Assembly (NCBI RefSeq): GCF_003208655.1
Contig: NZ_QKLU01000006.1
Coordinates: 186,001-250,000, forward strand
Direction: 5' to 3'
Source: Pedobacter nutrimenti
Lineage (GTDB): Bacteria > Bacteroidota > Bacteroidia > Sphingobacteriales > Sphingobacteriaceae
Length of the DNA stretch: 64,000 nucleotides
Made by a program: the position numbers and the translations under genes. Under the pieces are notes generated by a model. It made no database searches. It had not been told where the DNA came from and worked only from the letters and a program-made list of their open reading frames with translations. Below, piece after piece: positions 16,383 to 22,760 of the stretch; positions within the stretch are counted from its first letter, which is position 1, and the number at the start of each line of letters is the position of its first letter.

Positions 16383-17303
16383 ATGCAGCCACCCATAGAT
16401 CATCAGTACCTGAGTGCCCTGGACAACCTGGAATTATTGGCCAGACAGGTGGTAGAGGGGTTTATAACTGGACTTCATAAAAGCCCGTTTCATGGTTTTT
16501 CAGTAGAGTTCGCTGAGCACCGGCCTTATAATGCAGGGGACAATGTAAAAAATATTGACTGGAAGCTTTTTGCCAAAACAGACAAATTGTATAGTCGGAG
16601 GTATGAAGAAGAAACTAATTTACGCTGTCAGTTTGTGGTGGACATCTCTTCCTCTATGTACTTTCCCGATCAGAAGTATAACAAGTTAAGGTTTTCTGTT
16701 CAGGCTGTGGCGGCTTTAATTTTCCTGCTAAAAAGACAGAGAGATGCTTTTGGACTGACTCTTTTTTCGGATCATGTGGTGTTAAATACAGCAGCCAAAT
16801 CAACCGGTGCACATCAAAAATATCTGTTCTCCCATCTGGAAGAAGTATTGAAAACAGAAAGTCTCAAAATTCAGACAGATCTTTCGTATGCCTTGCACGA
16901 GGTAGCGGAATTGATCCATAAAAGGTCATTGGTCGTGGTGTTCAGTGATTTGATGGATACAGTACGGAGTGAAGAAAAGACCACAAAATTATTTTCAGCT
17001 TTACAGCACCTGAAGTTTAACAAGCATGAGGTGATCTTGTTTAATGTGACAGATAAAGCGAAGGAAGTTAATTTTGAATTTGACCATAAACCTTATTTGT
17101 TTGTGGATATGGAAACAGGGGAGTCTTTAAAAGTACACCCCTCGAAAATTAAAGAAACCTATCAGGAACAAATGCGGGCATACAGACGCTCGGTAGAGCT
17201 CAAATGTGCACAGTATAAAATTGACATCATAGATGCGGATATGGCGGCAGGTTTTGTACCTGTGCTGCAATCCTATCTGCTCAAGCGTGAAAAAATGAAT
17301 TAA
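16383..17303 (+). CDS. DUF58 domain protein
   Basis: A 306-residue soluble protein of the DUF58 family. The signature region is HRPYNAGDNVKNIDWKLFAKTDKLYSRRYEEETN (about residues 45-80), followed by a von Willebrand A-like domain with a MIDAS-type start, FVVDISSSMYF (DxSxS). DUF58 proteins usually lie beside a MoxR AAA ATPase and BatA/BatB-type VWA proteins, but no moxR gene is visible within this window, so this copy appears detached. Function is not established. Its stop codon overlaps the stop of the convergent gene at 17300 (shared bases 17301-17302 within TTAA). Confidence 0.85.
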   Translation: MQPPIDHQYLSALDNLELLARQVVEGFITGLHKSPFHGFSVEFAEHRPYNAGDNVKNIDWKLFAKTDKLYSRRYEEETNLRCQFVVDISSSMYFPDQKYNKLRFSVQAVAALIFLLKRQRDAFGLTLFSDHVVLNTAAKSTGAHQKYLFSHLEEVLKTESLKIQTDLSYALHEVAELIHKRSLVVVFSDLMDTVRSEEKTTKLFSALQHLKFNKHEVILFNVTDKAKEVNFEFDHKPYLFVDMETGESLKVHPSKIKETYQEQMRAYRRSVELKCAQYKIDIIDADMAAGFVPVLQSYLLKREKMN

Positions 17304-17749
17304 TCCTTTTTCCTACCGTCCCGGTAACGGTTCAGAAGTTCCTTTTTAAAGGTTTCCTGTGCCCTGTAGTATTTTCCCACCACTTTAATCGGTAGACTCG
17401 ATTTAAGTTGGGCATAGTATTTTTTTTCTATATTTAGTGCTTTCTGTTTGAAATTCAGTTCATTGGAAATCAGACTTTCAACTTGACTGTCTGACAAATC
17501 TTCTATTTCAGTTATTTTTCTGAAGCTGATCATTTTCTGCGCACGTTCTAAACGAAGGGCCGCCTGTTCTTTTTGCCAGTTTTCATAAATGGGCCAGAAA
17601 ATCTTTGATTCCTCGGGCGTAAGTTCCAATTTATTGGTTAAGTAGGCGACTTTATAGGATTCAATTTCTTTGTTACCTTCCTGATGGCGTTGTCCTGAAG
17701 CAAACTGACTGAGACAAATAAGTAAGGCTGATATCAATAGATTTTTCAT
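17300..17749 (-). CDS. Secreted helical protein, Spy/CpxP-like
   Basis: A 149-residue protein with a cleavable signal peptide (MKNLLISALLICLSQFASG, cleavage before QRHQ). The mature part is helical and basic, with KLELTPEESKIFWPIYENWQKEQ, the pattern of a Spy/CpxP-like LTxxQ-type periplasmic protein, in which LTPEE replaces LTPEQ. It is the last gene of a run containing an ECF sigma factor and a membrane protein (gaps 34 and 43 bp). This trio is common in Bacteroidota and suggests an envelope-stress function. That role is inferred from context; family assignment is moderate. Confidence 0.65.
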   Translation of the reverse strand: MKNLLISALLICLSQFASGQRHQEGNKEIESYKVAYLTNKLELTPEESKIFWPIYENWQKEQAALRLERAQKMISFRKITEIEDLSDSQVESLISNELNFKQKALNIEKKYYAQLKSSLPIKVVGKYYRAQETFKKELLNRYRDGRKKD

Positions 17750-17792
17750 TGGAATGAGATTTTATATTTACTTGCAGGGCTTTGCTTATCCA

Positions 17793-18311
17793 TTAAAAAT
17801 TGGAAGCAATATCGTTCTGTGAGTAATTGTTTAAAATATAATCTTCCAGTTCCTTTTGGGTGGCACTGGTTGTTGTTTTTGAGTCCTCGGTCTGAACGTG
17901 GTCAATAATAGCCTGTTCATCTATGTCGAATAGAATTTGCTCATTGGCCAGATCAGGATTGGTGTTGGCAGATACAGACGGGTGATTATTCAAATACAGG
18001 CCCAGGGCGGTTACGACAACAAAACAAGCCGCGGTTGAATATTTAAGCAGATCTGAATTCCACCATCTGACCATCTTTACCTTCTTTGCAACAGAAACCT
18101 GAGGTGATATCCTGGAAAGAATTTGGGCATTAAGCTGTTCAAAATAAAGATCAGGAACCTTAAACCCATGATGATCTGAATGGTTGACCATTTGCTCTAA
18201 ACTCAAACGGGTTTGTATTCTCTCGCTGAGGTCATTAAAATAACTTTCCGGAACAGTGAAGTTTGCGCCGCTTAGTTTATTTTTTAACTTATCTTCTAGT
18301 TCGTCATTCAT
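17793..18311 (-). CDS. Single-pass membrane protein, probable anti-sigma partner
   Basis: A 172-residue protein. The N-terminal ~90 residues are charged and cytoplasmic, containing two copies of a short motif (VPESYFNDLSERIQTRL and VPDLYFEQLNAQILSRI). One membrane segment follows (YSTAACFVVVTALGLYL, about residues 92-108), and then an acidic periplasmic tail. The position directly after an ECF sigma gene (34 bp) suggests an anti-sigma factor, but it lacks an obvious zinc-binding ZAS motif (HxxxCxxC), so it would be of an unrecognised or divergent type. Assignment by context only. Confidence 0.55.
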   Translation of the reverse strand: MNDELEDKLKNKLSGANFTVPESYFNDLSERIQTRLSLEQMVNHSDHHGFKVPDLYFEQLNAQILSRISPQVSVAKKVKMVRWWNSDLLKYSTAACFVVVTALGLYLNNHPSVSANTNPDLANEQILFDIDEQAIIDHVQTEDSKTTTSATQKELEDYILNNYSQNDIASNF

Positions 18312-18345
18312 AACAGTTATATGGATAGGTTAAATTGCAAAAGGT

Positions 18346-18906
18346 TTAAAAGGATATGTCATCATTTAACAAGAAAGTTTCAATTTTTTTTGCTGCAATA
18401 TGAAAGGAGGCTTTTAATGCCCCTACGCTGGTTCCCAGGATTTCTGAGATCTCTTCATATTTTAAGTCATCAAAGTATTTCATGTTAAAAACAAGCCTTT
18501 GTTTTTCAGGAAGGGTCAGTAAAGCCTGCTGAAGTTTCATTTGTAATTTATCTCCGTCGAAATAAGCCGAGGCCACAAGATTCTCGGCAAGCTCCGGTGA
18601 AACTTCGTCCAAAGGGGTGTTGTTTTTTTGTTTTTGCTTGTTCAGAAAGGTTATCGATTCATTGGTTGCGATTCTGTAAATCCAGGTATATAGCTGTGAA
18701 TCGTTTCTGAATTTTTCCAGGTTCTTCCAGACTTTAATGAAAACTTCCTGCACCAGGTCATCGGTGTCATCATGGTCGATAACCAGACGCCTGATGTGCC
18801 AGTATATTTTTTGCTGGTATTTTTGAAGAAGCAGGTTAAAGGCTTCGTTCCGAGTTTTCTCTACGGAGAACTTCTCTAATATTTCTTCATCTTCAACCTG
18901 CTTCAT
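18346..18906 (-). CDS. ECF-type RNA polymerase sigma factor
   Basis: A 186-residue group 4 sigma factor. Region 2 is at about residues 24-90, with DTDDLVQEVFIKVWKNLEKFR and YTWIYRIATNESITFLNK. Region 4 is at about residues 128-180, with LLTLPEKQRLVFNMKYFDDLKYEEISEILGTSVGALKASFHIAAKK, the -35-binding helix-turn-helix. Its ATG lies only 6 bp after the stop of the transketolase C-terminal gene, so it probably shares that transcript. Downstream genes are a membrane protein and a Spy-like secreted protein. Targets cannot be read from the sequence. Confidence 0.92.
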   Translation of the reverse strand: MKQVEDEEILEKFSVEKTRNEAFNLLLQKYQQKIYWHIRRLVIDHDDTDDLVQEVFIKVWKNLEKFRNDSQLYTWIYRIATNESITFLNKQKQKNNTPLDEVSPELAENLVASAYFDGDKLQMKLQQALLTLPEKQRLVFNMKYFDDLKYEEISEILGTSVGALKASFHIAAKKIETFLLNDDISF

Positions 18907-18912
18907 GTAAGC

Positions 18913-19866
18913 TTATTTCCTTTTAATCACTTTTTGAACAGCCTTGACAATATCTATGGTATCTAAACCATATTTAGTCATGAGCTGATCTGGTGTTCCG
19001 CTCTCTCCAAAACTATCATTAACCGCAACAAATTCCTGAGGGCTTGGTAATTCTGTAGACAATAAACGAGCCACACTTTCTCCCAGACCACCAAATTTAT
19101 TATGCTCTTCAGCAGTCACAATGCAGCCTGTCTTTTTTACAGATTTCAGAATGGCTTCTTCATCCAAGGGCTTAATGGTATGTATGTTAATGATTTCGGC
19201 ATCAATGCCTAATTCTGCAAGTTGTTCTCCTGCTTCAATCGCTTTCCAAACCATATGACCTGTAGCAACAATAGTCACATCGGTGCCTTCGTTCACCATC
19301 CAGGCTTTACCAATTTCAAATTTTTGGTCCGGATCTGTAAATACAGGGATTACTGGTCGGCCAAAACGCAGATAGACTGGTCCCTCATGTTCCGCAATCG
19401 CTATTGTAGCCGCTTTGGTTTGGTTATAATCGCAGGTATTGATTACGGTCATACCTGGTAACATTTTCATCAGGCCGATGTCTTCCAGAATTTGGTGAGT
19501 TGCACCATCTTCACCCAGGGTTAAGCCTGCGTGGGAAGCACATATTTTTACGTTTTTGTTGGAATAGGCAACAGACTGACGGATTTGATCGTAAACCCGG
19601 CCTGTTGAGAAATTAGCAAAAGTTCCGGTAAAAGGAATTTTTCCACCAATAGTCAGACCTGCAGCGATTCCGATCATGTTGGCTTCTGCAATACCAATTT
19701 GGAAGAAACGTTCTGGGAATTCCTTAATAAAGGCGTCCATTTTTAAGGAGCCAACAAGGTCTGCACAAAGAGCAACAACTTCGGGGTTATTTTTTCCAGC
19801 TTCCAGAAGTCCGGCTCCAAATCCGGAACGGGTATCTTTCTTTTCTGTATATGTATATTTTTTCAC
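18913..19866 (-). CDS. Transketolase, C-terminal half (split enzyme)
   Basis: A 317-residue protein equivalent to the pyrimidine-binding and C-terminal domains of transketolase. Landmarks are TRSGFGAGLLEAGKNNPEV, FPERFFQIGIAEANMIGIAAGLTIGGKIPF (the glutamate that activates the thiamine ring lies in this segment), SHAGLTLGEDGATHQ, and the C-terminal domain with VTAEEHNKFGGLGESVA. The TPP diphosphate-binding half is the separate gene upstream (51-bp gap). The two subunits together would form one active transketolase of the non-oxidative pentose phosphate pathway. DXS-like enzymes share the fold, but motifs favour transketolase. Confidence 0.92.
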   Translation of the reverse strand: MKKYTYTEKKDTRSGFGAGLLEAGKNNPEVVALCADLVGSLKMDAFIKEFPERFFQIGIAEANMIGIAAGLTIGGKIPFTGTFANFSTGRVYDQIRQSVAYSNKNVKICASHAGLTLGEDGATHQILEDIGLMKMLPGMTVINTCDYNQTKAATIAIAEHEGPVYLRFGRPVIPVFTDPDQKFEIGKAWMVNEGTDVTIVATGHMVWKAIEAGEQLAELGIDAEIINIHTIKPLDEEAILKSVKKTGCIVTAEEHNKFGGLGESVARLLSTELPSPQEFVAVNDSFGESGTPDQLMTKYGLDTIDIVKAVQKVIKRK

Positions 19867-19917
19867 GTTCTTATTTGTTTTTAAAGGTGTTCAAGCTTGA
19901 GCTTGCGGGCTTTCTTT

Positions 19918-20763
19918 TTAGTAATCTTGAAGGCTACTGTGTAACTGTCCAAGCGCATTAGCAAGTTGCTCATCGTTAGGAGCAACACCATGCCATTTGT
20001 GGGAACCCATCATGAAATCAACACCAGCACCCATTTGAGTACTCATTAAATTTAAGATAGGTTTGCCTTTACCGGTTAAGGTCTTTGCATAATGAAGTGC
20101 TTTTACAATAGATTCCATATCATTGCCACCAGACTCAATGACATGCCATCCAAAAGCTTCAAATTTAGCTTGCAGGCTCTCCAGAGATAATACTTTCTCT
20201 GTTGGACCGTCGATTTGCTGTCCGTTGTAATCTACAGAAGCAATCAGGTTATCCACTTTGTTGAACGGGGCATACATAATGGCCTCCCAGTTCTGGCCTT
20301 CCTGTAATTCTCCGTCACCATGTAAAGAATATACAATAGAATGATCTTTATTCAGTTTTTTCGCCTGTGCAGCACCAATAGCCACAGACATCCCCTGACC
20401 CAGTGATCCAGAAGCAATTCTAATTCCAGGTAAATGTTCGTGGGTCGTCGGATGTCCCTGCAATCTTGAATTTAATTTTCTGAAAGTTGCAAGTTCAGCA
20501 ACTTCAAAAAAGCCTGCGCGAGCCAGGACGCTATAGAAAACAGGAGAGATATGGCCGTTAGAAAGGAAAAACAGATCTTCTCCCTTACCGTCCATTGTAA
20601 AATCAGTGGAATAATTCATGATCTCAAAATACAGTGCGGTCATATAATCTGCGCATCCTAAAGATCCTCCCGGATGTCCGGATTGACACCCGTGAACCAT
20701 TCTTACAATATCCCTTCTTACCTGAGAAGCAATATCTTCTAATTCATTGATTGTATGTTTCAT
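19918..20763 (-). CDS. Transketolase, N-terminal half (split enzyme)
   Basis: A 281-residue protein equivalent to the N-terminal PP domain of transketolase. It contains GCQSGHPGGSLGCADYMTALYF near the N-terminus, IASGSLGQGMSVAIGAA, and the thiamine diphosphate/metal motif GDGELQEGQNWEA with the distal Asn in VDYNGQQIDG. The pairing half is directly downstream. Split transketolases with this order are known in many Bacteroidota and archaea, so this is not a frameshift: each half has its own start and a 51-bp spacer. A promoter candidate lies at 20827-20854. Confidence 0.93.
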   Translation of the reverse strand: MKHTINELEDIASQVRRDIVRMVHGCQSGHPGGSLGCADYMTALYFEIMNYSTDFTMDGKGEDLFFLSNGHISPVFYSVLARAGFFEVAELATFRKLNSRLQGHPTTHEHLPGIRIASGSLGQGMSVAIGAAQAKKLNKDHSIVYSLHGDGELQEGQNWEAIMYAPFNKVDNLIASVDYNGQQIDGPTEKVLSLESLQAKFEAFGWHVIESGGNDMESIVKALHYAKTLTGKGKPILNLMSTQMGAGVDFMMGSHKWHGVAPNDEQLANALGQLHSSLQDY

Positions 20764-20826
20764 TAAATTGTAAAAGTGTTAATACTGGTAAATGTAATTA
20801 CTTACCTGTTTAACACGGTAGTTAGC

Positions 20827-20854
20827 CAAAAATACATCTTCATTTGAATTTCAA
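20827..20854 (-). promoter_or_regulatory. Promoter of the transketolase transcription unit
   Basis: On the minus strand a -7 TATTTTTG (20827-20834) is preceded by TTG (20852-20854) at 17 bp. The leader to the ATG at 20763 would be about 57 nt. It sits just past the terminator of the parA unit, as expected for a new transcription unit. Confidence 0.55.
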
Positions 20855-20873
20855 GGCATCTTTTTATGAAAAT

Positions 20874-20904
20874 AAAAAGGTCATAGCGAAAGCCATGACC
20901 TTTT
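20874..20904 (-). terminator. Intrinsic terminator of the parA / RHH unit
   Basis: A 10-bp stem (20875-20884 with 20895-20904, AAAAGGTCAT/ATGACCTTTT), one A-C mismatch, then a GC/GC clamp closed by a GAAA tetraloop. T-rich sequence follows on the minus strand (TTTTTATTTTC). It lies 19 bp after the RHH-like gene stop. Confidence 0.9.
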
Positions 20905-20923
20905 CAATATTTACCGGCCCTGT

Positions 20924-21178
20924 TTACAGGTTGTATTCTTTCTCAATGACAGACAAAATCAGATCTTTGACTGTAATTCCCTTTTGTGCGCCAAGAATTT
21001 TTAATGCTTTCAGTGCACTTTTTTTCATACGTAAAGGGTAGGTAACGGTTTCTTCTCCTGCTTTTAAAGTGGTTTTATCTTCCTTTACATTCTCTTTTAC
21101 CGGGGAATTAAATAAAGCAGAGACTCCACCCAGGTTTTTATTGTTGTCTTCTATATCACCAAAGCTTTTCTTTGCCAT
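20924..21178 (-). CDS. Small ribbon-helix-helix-like DNA-binding protein, putative ParA partner
   Basis: An 84-residue protein encoded 4 bp after parA. Residues 1-42 are polar and probably disordered. The C-terminal half fits a ribbon-helix-helix fold: a strand at about 43-50 (ETVTYPLR), helix A at 52-64 (KKSALKALKILGA) and helix B at 69-81 (TVKDLILSVIEKE). Small RHH proteins with flexible basic N-termini, such as ParG or omega, are the centromere-binding and autorepressor partners of type Ib ParA proteins. Here the upstream region holds matching 8-bp repeats. The fold is assigned by pattern only, without a profile search, and it could instead be an unrelated ParA adaptor. Confidence 0.6.
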   Translation of the reverse strand: MAKKSFGDIEDNNKNLGGVSALFNSPVKENVKEDKTTLKAGEETVTYPLRMKKSALKALKILGAQKGITVKDLILSVIEKEYNL

Positions 21179-21182
21179 AATT

Positions 21183-21926
21183 TTATAATTTTAGTAAAAT
21201 TTCATCTGTCAGACTTTCATAATCCATTGCCCCGTTTGAGGTGGGCGCATATTCGAAAACGTCTACTCCTTTGAGCTGGGCTTCTACCAAAGCGACATTG
21301 ATCCGGATGGAAGTATCAAATAGTTTATCATTGAAGTACTTTTTGATGCTTTCAGTGATTTGTTCGGTAATCACTCTTCTTGGATTGATTTTGGTAATAA
21401 ATACGCCACCGATGGTAAGATGTTCATTGTAATGTGTTCTTACGTCAGAAATAATAGATACGAGACGGTCAATTCCCCTGTACGCGAAATACTCAGCTTC
21501 TAGAGGGATAAGTACAGTATCTGCAGCAACCAAAGCATTCACGGTAAGCATTCCCAGGGCAGGTGCGCAATCAATCAATACATAGTCATATTTTTCTGCT
21601 ATGTTTTTTAAGAGCCTTTTTAAAATAGTTTCCCTTCCAAGTCTGGAAACCAGTTCTATTTCTGCCCCCAGCAAGTCCAGGGAAGATGGGACAAGGTCTA
21701 AATATTCTGAAACGGGCTCAATTGGCAGAGGAGCGTCCTCTTTTATGCTATCGTAAATGGATACTTTAACATCCCTGAAGCCAAGCCCTTCTGTCAGATT
21801 GGATTGAGGGTCGATGTCAATGAGTAACGTTTTTTTCTTTGCACGTGCCAGTCCTGCACCAATATTAAGGGTTGAAGTTGTTTTTCCTGTGCCACCCTTA
21901 TGATTTATAACGGCTATAATCTTCAT
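21183..21926 (-). CDS. parA: ParA-family Walker ATPase without N-terminal HTH
   Basis: A 247-residue ATPase. The deviant Walker A motif is HKGGTGKTT (residues 9-17, with Lys10 as signature lysine), Walker A' is DIDPQSNLTEGLG (from Asp37) and Walker B is YVLIDCAPALGML. No helix-turn-helix precedes the P-loop, so it resembles small type Ib or Soj-like ParA proteins that rely on a separate DNA-binding partner. A ParB gene is absent; instead an 84-residue RHH-like gene follows at 4 bp. The start codon is part of a perfect inverted repeat that also covers the -7 box, which suggests autoregulation. It could move a plasmid-derived or chromosomal cargo, or a protein complex. Confidence 0.85.
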   Translation of the reverse strand: MKIIAVINHKGGTGKTTSTLNIGAGLARAKKKTLLIDIDPQSNLTEGLGFRDVKVSIYDSIKEDAPLPIEPVSEYLDLVPSSLDLLGAEIELVSRLGRETILKRLLKNIAEKYDYVLIDCAPALGMLTVNALVAADTVLIPLEAEYFAYRGIDRLVSIISDVRTHYNEHLTIGGVFITKINPRRVITEQITESIKKYFNDKLFDTSIRINVALVEAQLKGVDVFEYAPTSNGAMDYESLTDEILLKL

Positions 21927-21977
21927 ATCAATATATCTTTATACAAGTACACAATGATACAAAGATATATTGATATG
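21924..21977. repeat. Perfect 17-bp inverted repeat at the parA start
   Basis: Arms 21924-21940 (CATATCAATATATCTTT) and 21961-21977 are exact reverse complements, separated by 20 bp. The left arm contains the parA start codon (21924-21926) and the right arm most of the -7 box (21960-21967), so a protein bound here could block both transcription and translation initiation. The right arm continues into two more 8-bp units (to 21988) like those of the distal array. Confidence 0.85.
21960..21967 (-). promoter_or_regulatory. -7 box of the parA promoter
   Basis: On the minus strand TATCTTTG exactly fits TAnnTTTG. It overlaps the right arm of the inverted repeat. A transcript would start about 27 nt before the parA ATG. 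No standard -33 TTTG is seen at 19-22 bp. Confidence 0.5.
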
Positions 21978-22054
21978 TATATGTAATGAGGTCTTCTTAT
22001 TTGTTGGTCTGAAGGTAAACTGCTTATTTTTAAGGATATATTTTAGTTGTAAAT

Positions 22055-22153
22055 GTATATTGATGTTAAGATATGTAGATGTCAATATGTATAGGTATGT
22101 TGATTTTTGAGGTATAAATAGATGTAAAGATATCTGGATATATAGATGTCTTT
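22055..22153. repeat. Iteron-like array of twelve degenerate 8-bp direct repeats
   Basis: Read on the plus strand, seven contiguous 8-bp units start at 22055, 22063, 22071, 22079, 22087, 22095 and 22103. After a 3-bp shift, five more start at 22114, 22122, 22130, 22138 and 22146. The consensus is ATRTNWNG: T at position 2 in 12 of 12, T at position 4 in 11 of 12, G at position 8 in 9 of 12. The same unit occurs three times at 21965-21988. The array lies in the 361-bp gene-free stretch between parA and bcp and is a candidate centromere-like binding region. Confidence 0.65.
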
Positions 22154-22210
22154 TGACTATTGCTTCTTTGGTTTAAGCAGAAACTTTTAACGGTGGACAA
22201 AAAGGATTGT

Positions 22211-22242
22211 AATAAAAAATGACCTCGAGATTGAGGTCATTT
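22211..22242 (-). terminator. Intrinsic terminator after bcp
   Basis: A 10-bp stem, AAATGACCTC (22217-22226) with GAGGTCATTT (22233-22242), loop of 6, followed on the minus strand by T6. It closes the FAH-M23-bcp transcription unit 45 bp after the bcp stop. Confidence 0.87.
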
Positions 22243-22287
22243 TAAAAGGGTATTTTTTGCCGTAACCAATTGTGGGGGCGATGGAAA

Positions 22288-22749
22288 TTATTTTAAGAGC
22301 TCCAATACCTGCGCCGTGGAATTTTTGGTGTCCACTTTTTCTATGATATGAGAAATGATGCCTTTCTCATCAATCAGGAAAGTTTTGCGGGCAATGCCCA
22401 TGTATTTTTTACCGTACATGTTTTTTTCAACCCACACGCCATAGGCCTCCACAATTTTTTTATCCGTATCGGCCACAAGGGTAAAGGGAAGATTGTGCTT
22501 GGTTGCAAATTTCTGATGTGATTTTTCGTCATCTACGCTCACACCCAGGACAACAATACCTTTAGCGGTGAGGCCCTGGTAATTATCTCTGAAATCACAG
22601 GCTTCAGCAGTACAGCCCGGTGTATCATCTTTTGGATAAAAATACAGGACGATTTTTTTTCCTGCAAACTGGTCAAGGGATATGGCATGGCCATTCTGAT
22701 CTGTAGAACTGAAACCTGGAGCCTGTTGGCCTTCTTTAATTTCTGTCAT
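22288..22749 (-). CDS. bcp: Thioredoxin-dependent thiol peroxidase (Bcp/PrxQ)
   Basis: A 153-residue peroxiredoxin of the PrxQ/Bcp type that reduces hydroperoxides with electrons from thioredoxin. The peroxidatic site is YPKDDTPGCTAEACDFRD, with Cys46 peroxidatic and Cys51 the resolving cysteine, the five-residue spacing that marks this subfamily. SVDDEKSHQKFATKHNLPFTLVADTD and the RKTFLIDEKG strand complete the fold. No signal peptide. It is the last gene of a unit with an M23 peptidase (11-bp gap) and an FAH hydrolase, and its likely reductant, TrxA, is encoded at 16 kb. Confidence 0.95.
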   Translation of the reverse strand: MTEIKEGQQAPGFSSTDQNGHAISLDQFAGKKIVLYFYPKDDTPGCTAEACDFRDNYQGLTAKGIVVLGVSVDDEKSHQKFATKHNLPFTLVADTDKKIVEAYGVWVEKNMYGKKYMGIARKTFLIDEKGIISHIIEKVDTKNSTAQVLELLK

Positions 22750-22760
22750 ATGATTAAGGG

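Noticed and set aside
18913..20763. Transketolase pair as a frameshifted single gene.
   Set aside because: Each half has its own start, a 51-bp spacer with stops, and the split is known in this lineage.
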